Below, in pieces: positions 33,967-47,252 of a stretch of 64,000 nucleotides of DNA. The first letter of the stretch is position 1. Every line of letters starts with the position of its first letter. The stretch lies in NCBI RefSeq assembly GCF_020103725.1, contig NZ_JAHXBG010000035.1, positions 1 through 64,000 of the forward strand. The letters run 5' to 3'. The notes below the pieces were generated by a model that saw only the letters and a program-made list of their open reading frames with translations, ran no database searches and was not told the origin of the DNA. Both the position numbers and the translations under genes were made by a program. Source of the stretch: Hyalangium gracile. Its GTDB lineage: Bacteria > Myxococcota > Myxococcia > Myxococcales > Myxococcaceae.

Positions 33967-35544
33967 CTACAACTCGTCGAGGAACTCGTCGTTGTAGGTG
34001 TAGCGGCTGAGGCGCTTGACGAGCGCCTCCATGGCCTCGACGGGCTTCACCGCGAAGAGCATCTGCCGAAGCTTCTTCACCTTCTCGTACTCCTTCTGGG
34101 TGAAGAGCTTCTCCTCCTTGCGGGTGCCGGACTGGGCGATGTTGATGGCCGGGAAGATGCGCTTCTCGGCCAGCAGCCGGTCCAGCGTCACCTCGGAGTT
34201 ACCGGTGCCCTTGAACTCCTCGAAAATCACTTCGTCCATGCGGCTGCCGGTGTCGATGAGCGCCGTGCCGATGATGGTCAGCGTGCCGGCCTCCTCGGTG
34301 GCGCGCGCGGCGCCGAAGATGCGCTTGGGGCGCTCCAGCGCGCGGCTGTCCACACCGCCCGTCAGCGTGCGGCCCGAACTGTCCACTTCCTTGTTGTAGG
34401 CGCGCGCCAGGCGGGTGATCGAGTCCAGCAGGATCATCACGTCCTTGCCGGCCTCCACCAGGCGCCGCGCCCGCTCCAGCGCCAGCTCCGCCACCTTGAG
34501 GTGGTCGCCCGTGGGCCGGTCCGAGCTCGAGGCCAGCACCTCCGCCTTGATGCTGCGGCGCATGTCCGTGACTTCCTCGGGGCGCTCGTCGATGAGCAGC
34601 ACCATCACGTGCATCTCGGGGTGGTTGTTGATGACGGCCTGCGCGATGCGCTGGAGCATGATCGTCTTGCCCGTCTTCGGCGGGGCGACGATGAGGGCGC
34701 GCTGCCCCTTGCCGATGGGGGCAATGAGGTCCATCACCCGCGTCACCATGTCCTTGTGGCCGTTCTCCAGCTTGATGCGCTCGATGGGGTCCACCGAGGT
34801 GAGGTCCGCGAAGTGCGGCAGCCGGGGCGCCCCGTCCAGCGGCCGGCCGTCCACCGTGTCCACCTTCTGGATGAGGCCCTTGGTGCCGCGCATCTGCGCG
34901 AACGCGGTGACGTACTGGCCCTGCCGCAGGCGCAGCTTCTGCACCAGGTTCTTGGGCAGCTCCGGGTCATCCGGAGAGGGCAGCAGGTTCTTCTTCACCT
35001 GCCGCAGGAAGGCGTTGGGCCCCTTGGCCTCGGTGTCCAGCACGCCCTCCACGGGCGTCAGGTTCTGCTGCGGCGCGGCCTGCTGCTGTCCGCCGTGGTG
35101 CTGGTGACGCTGGCCGCCGTGCTGCTGCTGGCCCTGCTGCCCCTGCTGTCCCTGCTGTCCGTGCTGCTGCTGCTGTTGCTGCTGCTGGGCCAGGCGCTGC
35201 TTGTACTGCTCCAGCTCCTGCGGGGTGAGGAACACCTGCTGCATCTGCCCGTCCGGGCCCGGCTGCATGCGGTAGGCCTGTCCCTCCGGGGTGAAGTGCA
35301 CCTGCGCGCCACGGCGGCGACGGCGGCGGCGGCGGCGGCGGCCTCCACCGGGGCCGGGCTGTCCACCAGGGCCTGCCTGTCCCGGAACCTGTGCCGCGCC
35401 TTCCGCACCGTCGTCGGGGCCGTCATCGCCCTCGCCATCATCTCCGCCGTCATCGTCCGAGCCGGGCGGCTCGGGCCGGGAAGCCTCGGCGGGGGGCGGG
35501 AGGGGCTCGCGGGGATCGTTGTTATCGGGGGTGTTCTCGCTCAT
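33967..35544 (-). CDS. rho: Transcription termination factor Rho with long disordered N-terminus
   Basis: The 525-aa protein is about 100 residues longer than E. coli Rho. The cold-shock RNA-binding domain (~165-235) and hexameric ATPase domain (~250-525) are complete: Walker A APPKTGKT, Walker B VMILLDSITRLARAYN, and the R-loop/Q-loop segments. The usual N-terminal helical domain is missing; in its place are an acidic Asp/Gly stretch (~28-48), ten consecutive Arg (~69-78) and a Gln/Gly/His-rich tract (~115-160). The first RNA-contact motif, GFGF in E. coli, reads GPNAF. I chose the ATG at 35544, the first without an upstream leader-like extension. Confidence 0.95.
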   Translation of the reverse strand: MSENTPDNNDPREPLPPPAEASRPEPPGSDDDGGDDGEGDDGPDDGAEGAAQVPGQAGPGGQPGPGGGRRRRRRRRRRGAQVHFTPEGQAYRMQPGPDGQMQQVFLTPQELEQYKQRLAQQQQQQQQHGQQGQQGQQGQQQHGGQRHQHHGGQQQAAPQQNLTPVEGVLDTEAKGPNAFLRQVKKNLLPSPDDPELPKNLVQKLRLRQGQYVTAFAQMRGTKGLIQKVDTVDGRPLDGAPRLPHFADLTSVDPIERIKLENGHKDMVTRVMDLIAPIGKGQRALIVAPPKTGKTIMLQRIAQAVINNHPEMHVMVLLIDERPEEVTDMRRSIKAEVLASSSDRPTGDHLKVAELALERARRLVEAGKDVMILLDSITRLARAYNKEVDSSGRTLTGGVDSRALERPKRIFGAARATEEAGTLTIIGTALIDTGSRMDEVIFEEFKGTGNSEVTLDRLLAEKRIFPAINIAQSGTRKEEKLFTQKEYEKVKKLRQMLFAVKPVEAMEALVKRLSRYTYNDEFLDEL

Positions 35545-35677
35545 GGAATTCCGAACGCTCTGCATGCACGGACCCAGCTCGGGTCGGGCGCGCACTGCTC
35601 GTCATGTGGGACAGGGAGCCAGACGCGGGGTCCTCGAGGCGGCCTGCGCTCCATGCGCGGGTCCTCGATGACCGAAA

Positions 35678-35703
35678 CCGCCGGTCCCTGAAGCCCCCGG
35701 CGG
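35678..35703 (-). promoter_or_regulatory. Hairpin in the rho leader
   Basis: Perfect 7-bp arms (CCGCCGG 35678-35684 and CCGGCGG 35697-35703) around a 12-base loop, followed on the minus strand by TTT. It lies about 135 bases before the rho start and could be an attenuator; rho is autoregulated in several bacteria. Confidence 0.3.
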
Positions 35704-35731
35704 CCCGAGAGCCGGCCAGGAAGCAACACTC

Positions 35732-35740
35732 ACATTAGCA
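35732..35740 (-). promoter_or_regulatory. Putative extended -10 promoter element for rho
   Basis: On the minus strand TGCTAATGT (35740-35732) fits an extended -10 (TG-n-TAATGT). It would give a leader of about 180 bases containing the hairpin at 35678-35703. No good -35 is seen. Confidence 0.35.
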
Positions 35741-35790
35741 GAGACCCACGAGAGGCTTCGAGAATTTCGAGCCCCTGTCCTACAGCAGAC

Positions 35791-38268
35791 TCACTCGATG
35801 GTGAGGGTGAAGGGCATGGCCGCCTTGAGCCCCGGCTCCACCCAGGTCGCGCTCAGCCCCGTCTCCTTCACGAGCGCCTGCATGCCGGGCAGGAGGGCAG
35901 GCTGGGCCTCCGGGAGCAGCCGGGCCATGACGCTCGGCTCTCCGCCCAGCGAGGAGAACAGGCCCCGAGGCTCCCCGTAGACCTCCAGGTCGATCTCCTC
36001 CCCGGGGTCCACCTTGGCCCGGGTCCGCGCCGCGTCCACGGCGTCCATGAGGCCGCCCAGCTTGTCCACCAGCCTTCGCGCATGGGCGTCCTTGCCGGAC
36101 CACACCCGGCCGCGAGCCACCGCGTCCACCTGGGCCTTGTCCAGCTTGCGCTCCTGGCTCACGTAGGTGATGAAGTCGTCATAGGTGGCGTCCACCCAGG
36201 CCTGCACCGCCGTCTGCTCCTCGGGCGTCCACGTGCGCCACGGATCGAACATGTCCGCCAGCGGGGAGCGGGAGATCTTCTCCCGGTTGATGCCCAGCTT
36301 GTCCCCCAGCAGGCCCTGCAGCGCGGGCTTGAGGTAGAAGACGCCGATGCTGCCGGTGATGGTGGTGGGGTTGGCGAAGATCTCGTTGGCGCCCATGGAC
36401 ACGTAGTAGCCGCCGGAGGCCGCCACGTCCCCCATGGAGGCGATGACGGGCTTGTGCTTCCTGGCCTCCAGCACCGCCCGGTACATCAGATCCGAGGCGA
36501 GCACGTCTCCGCCGCCCGAGTCCACCCGCAGGACGATGGCCACCACGGATGGATCCTCCTGCGCCCGCTGGAGCGCCAGCACCACCGTCTCGGCTCCGGC
36601 GATGCGCGCGCCGCCGAAGGGATCCTCGCGGCTCTTGCCTCCGGCGATGCTGCCCAGCACCGGCACGATGGCGATGCGGCGGCGGCGGGCCCAGCGCGTC
36701 TCCCGCTCGGCGCGCGGCGAGTAGGTGGGGGAGTAGGTCGCCGTGGGGGCCATCTCGCGGACCTTCTGCTCCAGGTCACTCTGCAGGGGGAGGAGGCCGT
36801 CCACCAGCCCCAGCTGCTGGGCCTTCGCGGCCGGGATGATGCCCGTGGCCCACACCTCGCGCAGGCGCCCCGCCGGCAGCCTCCGGCCCCGCGTCACCGC
36901 CTCCTCGTACCAGGCCACCTCCGTGTCCAGGTAGGCGCTCACCTGCTCCCGCTGCGCCTCGCTCATCTGCTGGAGGGTGAGCTGCTCGGGCGCCGTCTTG
37001 TACTGGCCCACGCGCGCCACGTCCCAGCTCACGCCCAGCTTCTCCATCGTCCCACCGAAGGTGGTGACGCTGGCCGACAGCCCGTTGATGATCAGCGAGG
37101 AGGCCGGCACCGTGTAGATCTGATCCGCCGCCGAGGCCACCAGGTAGCACCGGTCGTCGCACGAGAGCAGCACCGCCATCACCTTCTTGCCGGAGGCGCG
37201 CAGCCGCAGCACGGCCTGGCGCAGCTCCTCCGCCCGGCCCCAGTCCGCGCCGCCCAGTCCCTCCATCTTCAGCACCACCCCGCGCAGCTGCGGATCCCTC
37301 GAGGCGAGATCCAGGAAGCGCATCAGGCGCAGGTACGGATCCGGCCCGCTGGCCCCGAACAGCGCCAGCGCGGGGCTGACCCCGCCGGAGAGCCGATCAT
37401 TGAGATCCACCATCGTCACCACGCCCGAGGACACCACGGAGCGGTAGGTGCTGCTGGACAGGCGCACCGCCAGCACGTGATCCAGCCCGTCGTTCGTCCC
37501 GCCCGGCGCGTAGGTGACGCCGAAGTGGGAGGTGTCCAGCGTGAGGCCGAGCTGGAACGCCAGCGCCTCGCCCTCGCGCAGGCCGTGCGACATGCCCGCG
37601 CCCACCCTCAGCCCTGGCAGCACCTCCGCCTTCAGCGCGTAGCTGAAGCGCCCCTCGTCCAGGCCGCCCGAGCGGAACTGGTAGTCCACGCCCAGCGTGT
37701 AGCGCTCGCCGAAGGGGCGCAGGCCGACGCCCACGTCGAAGCTGCGGGTGAGCTTGTACTCGCCCTGCTCGGGCTGGTTGATGTCCCGCGCCACCACGCT
37801 GTACGAGAACTCGCGCCAGGGCCGCGCCGACAGGCCGATGTCCCACGTGGACAGCTTCTCGATGGACTCATCCGCCGAGCCGAAGGCGTGGTAGGTGGCG
37901 CCCAGCGCCAGCGTGTCCGTGCCCAGCGAGAAGCCGAACGAGGTGCGGCGGTAGTCCGGCTCCGTGCGGTTGTTGAGCCACTCCAGGCCGAAGCCCAGGC
38001 CCACCACGCCCAGCATGCTGGTGCCCGCGAACAGGCCGTTGCCCACCTGGTCCTGGAGCCGGTTGCGCTCGTGGATGAAGAACACCTGCGGATCGTCCAC
38101 GAAGCGCAGGCTGCCCGGGTTGAGCGAGAGGGCGGTGGCCTCGTCCACGATGGCCGTGGAGTCGGGAGGCAGCGTCACCCCGCGCGAGCCCACCAGCGGG
38201 CGGACGATGTTCTGGGTCTGGGCAGCGGCGAGGCAGGGCAGGAGCAGGAGCAGGGCCGGGAGGCGCAT
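35791..38268 (-). CDS. sppA: SppA-type (S49) protease fused to an outer-membrane-like N-terminal domain
   Basis: The 825-aa product has a signal peptide (~1-17, ending AAAQ), then a ~280-residue beta-rich domain opening with ALSLNPGSL, as in outer-membrane barrel proteins, then two tandem S49 peptidase domains (~300-825). The catalytic pair of the SppA family is visible: Lys in VGQYKTAPEQ of the first domain (~423) and Ser in GDVAASGGYY of the second (~618). Bacterial SppA normally degrades cleaved signal peptides at the inner membrane; a barrel-like fusion suggests a different location here. The ATG at 38268 starts the signal peptide but touches a hairpin (38270-38304); a GTG at 38316 is an alternative. 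Confidence 0.88.
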   Translation of the reverse strand: MRLPALLLLLPCLAAAQTQNIVRPLVGSRGVTLPPDSTAIVDEATALSLNPGSLRFVDDPQVFFIHERNRLQDQVGNGLFAGTSMLGVVGLGFGLEWLNNRTEPDYRRTSFGFSLGTDTLALGATYHAFGSADESIEKLSTWDIGLSARPWREFSYSVVARDINQPEQGEYKLTRSFDVGVGLRPFGERYTLGVDYQFRSGGLDEGRFSYALKAEVLPGLRVGAGMSHGLREGEALAFQLGLTLDTSHFGVTYAPGGTNDGLDHVLAVRLSSSTYRSVVSSGVVTMVDLNDRLSGGVSPALALFGASGPDPYLRLMRFLDLASRDPQLRGVVLKMEGLGGADWGRAEELRQAVLRLRASGKKVMAVLLSCDDRCYLVASAADQIYTVPASSLIINGLSASVTTFGGTMEKLGVSWDVARVGQYKTAPEQLTLQQMSEAQREQVSAYLDTEVAWYEEAVTRGRRLPAGRLREVWATGIIPAAKAQQLGLVDGLLPLQSDLEQKVREMAPTATYSPTYSPRAERETRWARRRRIAIVPVLGSIAGGKSREDPFGGARIAGAETVVLALQRAQEDPSVVAIVLRVDSGGGDVLASDLMYRAVLEARKHKPVIASMGDVAASGGYYVSMGANEIFANPTTITGSIGVFYLKPALQGLLGDKLGINREKISRSPLADMFDPWRTWTPEEQTAVQAWVDATYDDFITYVSQERKLDKAQVDAVARGRVWSGKDAHARRLVDKLGGLMDAVDAARTRAKVDPGEEIDLEVYGEPRGLFSSLGGEPSVMARLLPEAQPALLPGMQALVKETGLSATWVEPGLKAAMPFTLTIE

Positions 38269-38269
38269 A

Positions 38270-38304
38270 CGCCCGGGGACTCTAGGCCGCTCCAGCCCCG
38301 GGCG
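38270..38304 (-). repeat. 9-bp inverted repeat just before the sppA start
   Basis: CGCCCGGGG (38270-38278) and CCCCGGGCG (38296-38304) are perfect arms around 17 bases. The stem ends one base before the sppA ATG and occupies the place of a Shine-Dalgarno site, so it may either terminate upstream transcription or limit sppA translation. Confidence 0.4.
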
Positions 38305-38319
38305 GACAAGCGTCACGCG

Positions 38320-39528
38320 CTACCAGTCTTCAGTTCCGTTCACTCCGTCCAGCGGATCGCCGTTCTTGCCCTTCTTCTCCGTCACCTGGCGGCGGCCGCC
38401 CTGGTCCTCGGCGTTCCAGTCCTCCATGCCGTGCCGGTTCTCCAGCGGGTCCGAGGCCTTCACCTTCTTCTCCCCACCGCCCAGGCCGTTGTTGACCAGA
38501 TAGTTCACCAGCCGGCCCATCTCCGCCTTGGCCATGCCGTACTCGTCGCCCTGGAGCACCACGCGCCGGCTCGCCAGCTTCTTGCCGCTCTGCAGATCGA
38601 AGAAGCCCACCACCAGCTCCGTGCCGTTGGGGCCCAGGTCCTTCACCGTGCCCAGCAGGCCACGATCGATCGACAGCGACTTGCCCAGCGACGTCGCCGC
38701 GGGGCTCGGCTGGGTGCGGACGATCTCCCCGGCCACCTTGTCCAGCTGCGCGTCGTACTTCTTGTAGTTGGAGGTGGGGGTGAGCTCGGCGGTGATCTCC
38801 ACGTCGTCCGGCGTCACCTCCATGAGCTGGCCGTGCTGCCGGAAGCCGGGGCGGTCCAGCCGCAGCATGTGCTTGCCCACCTGCATGGGGCCCACCGTCA
38901 TCGGCGTGTAGCCCTGGAACTCGCCGTCCACGTAGACGCGCGCACCCGCGGGCCGGGACTTCACCGTCGCGCTGCCGCGCATCACCGAGGAGCGGCCCGT
39001 GGCCACCTGGGCGCGCAGCGAGATGAAGTCCTTGTTGTAGCGCTTGGTGCTCAGCTCGAAGGTGGGGTTGAGCGCCATCAGATCGATGAGGTTGAGCTTG
39101 GCCTCCTCGATGTCTCCGCGCTGGTTCAGCACGGCGGCGTACAGGGCAGTGGCCTCGCACAGCTCGGTGCACGAGCGCATCGCCCCGACGGCCCCCTGCA
39201 GCTCCTTGAGGGTGGCGCGCAGCTTGCGCTCCGCGTCCTCGTACTCCTTGGCCTCGTAGGCCGCCAGGCTCTCCTCGAGCCCCTTGGTGCCGCGCTTGAG
39301 CGAGGCCTGCGCCTCCTCATCCGCCGGCATGCCGAACAGCTCCTCGGGCTTCTTCACCGTGAAGCCGGAGAACTGCTCGAGCGCCTCGTTCATGTACGTC
39401 TCGAGCTTGACCGTGCTGCTCTCAGCCCCCTGATCCATGGGGATGAGCAGGGCGCTGATGCGCCGGGCCGTCGGCGGCGGCGCGGCCAGGGCAACAGCGG
39501 GAAGGAGTGCGAGCACCAGGGCTTTCAT
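38320..39528 (-). CDS. PEGA-domain protein with signal peptide
   Basis: The 402-aa secreted protein has a signal peptide (1-16, ending ALAA), a helical TPR-like region (~30-185) and a PEGA domain (~195-265; SRPAGARVYVDGEFQGYTP and VGKHMLRLDRPGFRQ). PEGA domains are surface-associated beta modules common in myxobacteria. The C-terminus ends with two copies of a DPL-x-x-x-x-G-x-EDW motif. It lies 51 bases upstream of the sppA start on the same strand and 57 bases after another PEGA gene, likely one transcript. The ATG at 39528 begins the signal peptide. Confidence 0.8.
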   Translation of the reverse strand: MKALVLALLPAVALAAPPPTARRISALLIPMDQGAESSTVKLETYMNEALEQFSGFTVKKPEELFGMPADEEAQASLKRGTKGLEESLAAYEAKEYEDAERKLRATLKELQGAVGAMRSCTELCEATALYAAVLNQRGDIEEAKLNLIDLMALNPTFELSTKRYNKDFISLRAQVATGRSSVMRGSATVKSRPAGARVYVDGEFQGYTPMTVGPMQVGKHMLRLDRPGFRQHGQLMEVTPDDVEITAELTPTSNYKKYDAQLDKVAGEIVRTQPSPAATSLGKSLSIDRGLLGTVKDLGPNGTELVVGFFDLQSGKKLASRRVVLQGDEYGMAKAEMGRLVNYLVNNGLGGGEKKVKASDPLENRHGMEDWNAEDQGGRRQVTEKKGKNGDPLDGVNGTEDW

Positions 39529-39585
39529 GCGGAGACCTCGATACCTGCCGGACGCGAGCGCACGGGCAGCCATTCAATCCCGTCG

Positions 39586-40968
39586 CTAGAAGCCCAGCCC
39601 AGGCATGCCGGAGATGGGACCCAGCGGGCCACCATTGCCGCGGCGATCCTGAGTCGCGTAGAGGATACCACCCGTCACGACGGCCGCACCTCCCACGACG
39701 GCCGCCCAGAACCAGGGCTTCTTGACGAGGGGCGGCAACTTCGACGGAGACGAGGGCCCGGCCACCGGCCTGCCCGTCAGGAAGCCGTGCACCTGATCCG
39801 CCGCCGCCACGGTGCTCTCCTCCGGATCCTTGGAGTCCGGCTTGAGCTCCACCCCGCGCAGCCGGTTCTTCGTGCGCACATCCCACACCTGCAGCTCCGC
39901 CTGGGCGCTCTTCTTCTGCTGCACCGCGGCAAGGACCACGTAGCGCGCGCCCACCTTCTCCGCGAGGGTGGCGACGTCGGGGGGCATGGTGTCGGCGTCG
40001 AACGCCCGCTCGGAGGCGGCCCGGGCGGCGGCGGCGCGCACCTCGACCAGGGCCGGCAGCGGCTCGAGCTGGGGCTTCAGCTCGGACGTCTTGCCCGAGG
40101 CCACCTGGGGGTAGGAGGCGTAGGGCACGTGGCCGGGCAGGGAGATGACCACGGGCTGGCGGCCCGGGTGGACCTCCACGCTCTTGAGCGGGGTGACGCC
40201 CACGTCCTCGCCGCGCACCGTCACGCGGGCCCCCGAGGGCTTCGAGTCGATGGCGAGCATGCCCGGCTTCTGCGCGTTGAACTCCTTCTGCGCGTCGCGG
40301 AAGGCGGCCTGCACGTCCGAGCCGAAGAGGGTGGAGTCCGGCTGCGCGAGCGGATCGGCGGCCAGCGCGCGCAGGAAGGACGACTTCGCGCCCTGCTTGT
40401 CCCCGTTGAGCAGCTGGCAGGCGCCCAGGAAGACGAGCGTCTTGGAGAGCCGCTGCGGCTTGAAGGCTCCCGGATGCTTCTCATAGGCATCCGCCGCGGC
40501 GGTGAACTTCGCGGCGGCGGCCTCGGGATCCAGGTTGTCGTACTCCGTCTTCCCGGCCTCGTAGAGCGCGTCGGCCTCTTTCAGCGAGGCGGGCGGAGGA
40601 GGAGGGAAGGCCGAGGCCAGGTCCACGAGCTCTACGTCCGGCTTCGCGGCCAGCGCCCGGGTGAGCTCCTCCTGGATACGGGTGGCGGCCGGCTCGGCGT
40701 TGCTGGCGCGCGGGACGGCGAACACCACGAGCCCATTCTCGAGCACCTTCCGGGCGGGGGGCTCGGGGGGAGGCGGCGGCTCCGGCTGCGCCACGGGCTC
40801 GGGCGTCGGCTCGGGCGCGGGCTCCACCTTGGTGGGCGCCGGCTTCTTCTTGCCGCGGCGGGACGACTGGGCTTCAGCATTGACGCTCAGGGCGAGCGCC
40901 AGGAGGAGGAGGAGGCGAGCGGTGAACACGGCGGCGGATGCTACCCGAGCCTGCCCCCCAGACACCAT
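39586..40968 (-). CDS. PEGA-domain protein with C-terminal membrane helix
   Basis: The 460-aa product has a signal peptide (~1-33, ending NAEAQ), a Lys-rich then Pro/Glu-rich linker, a helical TPR-like region (~130-225) and a PEGA domain (~235-300; IDSKPSGARVTVRGEDVGVTP). A single C-terminal membrane helix (~418-440) precedes a Gly-rich tail. It resembles its downstream neighbour in layout and is probably a paralogue. An alternative GTG start at 40929 would give a shorter signal peptide; neither start has a clear ribosome-binding site. The parE gene ends 84 bases upstream. Confidence 0.75.
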   Translation of the reverse strand: MVSGGQARVASAAVFTARLLLLLALALSVNAEAQSSRRGKKKPAPTKVEPAPEPTPEPVAQPEPPPPPEPPARKVLENGLVVFAVPRASNAEPAATRIQEELTRALAAKPDVELVDLASAFPPPPPASLKEADALYEAGKTEYDNLDPEAAAAKFTAAADAYEKHPGAFKPQRLSKTLVFLGACQLLNGDKQGAKSSFLRALAADPLAQPDSTLFGSDVQAAFRDAQKEFNAQKPGMLAIDSKPSGARVTVRGEDVGVTPLKSVEVHPGRQPVVISLPGHVPYASYPQVASGKTSELKPQLEPLPALVEVRAAAARAASERAFDADTMPPDVATLAEKVGARYVVLAAVQQKKSAQAELQVWDVRTKNRLRGVELKPDSKDPEESTVAAADQVHGFLTGRPVAGPSSPSKLPPLVKKPWFWAAVVGGAAVVTGGILYATQDRRGNGGPLGPISGMPGLGF

Positions 40969-41052
40969 TCCCCGGCGGGTGTCGGGCCATCCGCCCGATG
41001 ACGGAGGGGGGAGCCATGACGGCCCGGCGCCCCTCCGGCACGGCTCAGCGGA

Positions 41053-45390
<4,338 letters not shown>

Positions 45391-45520
45391 GTGTTCAGGC
45401 AAAGGAACATCCGTTCCCCGAACGCGGCGCGCGCCTCGCGCACTCCACGCTCCCGGACGCGGTGTGTGTCTGTCGGCCCGCCTACCATGGCCCACTGACA
45501 AAGGGAACGAAATCGAGGGG

Positions 45521-45550
45521 TTGCGACCGCTCGTGATCGCAATATCTATA
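45521..45550 (-). promoter_or_regulatory. Putative parC promoter with inverted repeat
   Basis: On the minus strand TATAGA (45550-45545) is a good -10; the -35 is poor. TTGCGA (45521-45526) and TCGCAA (45537-45542), a perfect 6-bp inverted repeat, lie at the expected transcription start, about 150 bases before the parC ATG, and could be an operator. The rest of 45391-45664 shows no gene. Confidence 0.35.
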
Positions 45551-45664
45551 CAGGCGTTCAGTGAAACGCGCCATGGGAACCTGCTCCCAAGGCGTGGAAA
45601 TCACGAACCCCGAGCCTGGCTGGCCGGTGGGTGATCGGGACGGCGCGTGTGGGTGGAAGCGCGC

Positions 45665-46465
45665 TCAGCCGTTGTCGTCGGACGGGGGAGGGATGTTCCC
45701 GGGGCGCTGGGTGGGGGCGTTCCACTTGTCCGAGGAGGAGGAGGACGAGGAGGAACCGGACGACGAGCCGGACGAGGAGCCGGAGCCGTAGCGAGCGCCC
45801 GAGCCCCCGCTCTTGCTGGAGCCCCTGCCGCCGCTGTTGCCGCGGAAGATCTTCACGTTGGCGCTCGAGCCGCCGCCGCCGGCGAGCATGCCAGCGATCG
45901 TCGCCTGGATCGCCTTGGCGGCGGGCGGGTGGTAGACGACGCGCACCTTGCGGCCGGAGGGCAGGGTGGCGCTGGTGGCGTCGATGAGCAGGTAGACGGT
46001 GTTCTCGTCGAGCTGGACGCGCTCCGGATCCTGCCGGTTGTCGAGGTCCGCGAGGGCCTCGCCCTGATCGACGGACTTGATGTCATTGGTGAGCTGGCGC
46101 ACCTTCACGCGCAGCTGGGCGCTGGAGCTGTCGCCCCGGTACTCGCGGGTGCCCAGGACGACGACGGCCAGGTCCGCGCCAGTCTCCGGCGTCTTGCCGA
46201 GCTGGATGCCGGTGGTGTTGTTGGCGTCGGTGTCGAGGAAGATGGTGGCGTTGGCGCAGCGGCTCTTGCAGGCCTCGCCCCAGGGCTCCTTGTCGAAGCG
46301 CAGGCGCATGGCGAAGTCGCTGCCCTGGGGGGCGACGAGGGCCTCGACGATGAGGGGGCGCTCCTCGTCCTCGGGCGGGGTGTAGCGGAAAGTCGCCTTG
46401 GGGGGCGCGGCGACGCTCAGGCTGGCGGTCAGGGTGCAGGCGAGCGTCAGCAGCGGTCTCTTCAC
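45665..46465 (-). CDS. Secreted protein with Ser/Gly-rich tail, function unknown
   Basis: The 266-aa product starts at a GTG (46465) with GGAGG seven bases upstream and has a signal peptide (~1-20, ending SVAA). Residues ~22-190 are a mixed beta domain with two Cys (ACKSRCANA) and an Asp-rich loop (LDTDANNTTG) that could bind calcium. The C-terminal ~70 residues are Gly/Ser-rich and end in a Pro-rich tail. No family recognised. Confidence 0.65.
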   Translation of the reverse strand: MKRPLLTLACTLTASLSVAAPPKATFRYTPPEDEERPLIVEALVAPQGSDFAMRLRFDKEPWGEACKSRCANATIFLDTDANNTTGIQLGKTPETGADLAVVVLGTREYRGDSSSAQLRVKVRQLTNDIKSVDQGEALADLDNRQDPERVQLDENTVYLLIDATSATLPSGRKVRVVYHPPAAKAIQATIAGMLAGGGGSSANVKIFRGNSGGRGSSKSGGSGARYGSGSSSGSSSGSSSSSSSSDKWNAPTQRPGNIPPPSDDNG

Positions 46466-46592
46466 GAGGGGCCTCCAGGGCAGGGCTGGACAACGGTTCA
46501 CGAGTGGAGCGAGTCGTAGCTGGAGCCGAGCTTACCCGCATTCATTAGAGTCTCGCAGCGCCCCGTGGAGGTACGGGGGAGGAGGCATGCCC

Positions 46593-47252
46593 ATGGAGAA
46601 GCCGTACGTCCGCCAGCTGAAGCTCGGACCGATGGACAACTTCGTGTACCTGGTGGGGGCCGAGGGCTCGCCCGAGGTGCTGGTGGTGGACCCTGCGTGG
46701 GACGTGGCGGCCATCGAGCGGGCGGTGGTGGAGGAGGGCAAGCAACTGGTGGGGGCGTTCGTCTCGCACTGCCACAAGGACCACACCAACGGGCTGCCGG
46801 AGCTGCTGGCGCGGCACGATGTGCCCGTCTACGCCCAGCGCGAGGAGGTGGCCTTCTCGGAGGACCTGCGCGCGCTGGCCGGGGATGCCCTGCGGCCGGT
46901 GGGGGCTGGGGACGCCATCCAGGTCGGAGGCCGGAGCTTCCAGGCGCTCCACACGCCGGGGCACACGCCGGGCTCGCACTGCCTGCTGGCGGGGGACTCG
47001 CTGGTGTCCGGGGACACGCTCTTCATCAATGGATGCGGGCGGTGTGACTTGCGAGGGGGCAACCCGGAGGACATGTACCGCTCGCTGAGCCAGGTGCTGC
47101 TGAAGGTGCCGGACCAGACGCGGCTGTGGCCGGGGCACGACTACGGCCAGGTGCCGGTGGCGGAGCTGGGCGAGGTGCGGCGCACCAACCCGTACTTCGC
47201 CTTCCCGGACGTGGCCTCCTTCGTGCAGTTCCGGATGCGCCCGCGCCGCTAG
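46593..47252 (+). CDS. MBL-fold metallohydrolase (glyoxalase II-like)
   Basis: The 219-aa cytoplasmic protein has the full metallo-beta-lactamase motif set: SHCHKDHTNG (~50-60), TPGHTPGS (~120), GDTLF and PGHDYG. These ligands bind two metals; relatives include glyoxalase II and persulfide dioxygenases. The substrate cannot be told from the sequence. An AGGAGG site sits seven bases before the ATG at 46593, so I prefer it to the ATG at 46587. It converges on the M50-like gene with a 4-base overlap of stop codons. Confidence 0.88.
   Translation: MEKPYVRQLKLGPMDNFVYLVGAEGSPEVLVVDPAWDVAAIERAVVEEGKQLVGAFVSHCHKDHTNGLPELLARHDVPVYAQREEVAFSEDLRALAGDALRPVGAGDAIQVGGRSFQALHTPGHTPGSHCLLAGDSLVSGDTLFINGCGRCDLRGGNPEDMYRSLSQVLLKVPDQTRLWPGHDYGQVPVAELGEVRRTNPYFAFPDVASFVQFRMRPRR

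Noticed and set aside
35095-35345. CTG- and GGC-rich tract as a genomic repeat element
   Set aside because: It is the coding DNA of the Gln- and Arg-rich N-terminus of Rho.
36082-41001. A 1,639-codon open frame on the plus strand, opposite the PEGA and sppA genes
   Set aside because: It is a shadow of minus-strand genes in high-GC DNA; its composition is dominated by Arg, His, Ala and Leu and shows no domain, while the other strand encodes recognisable proteins.
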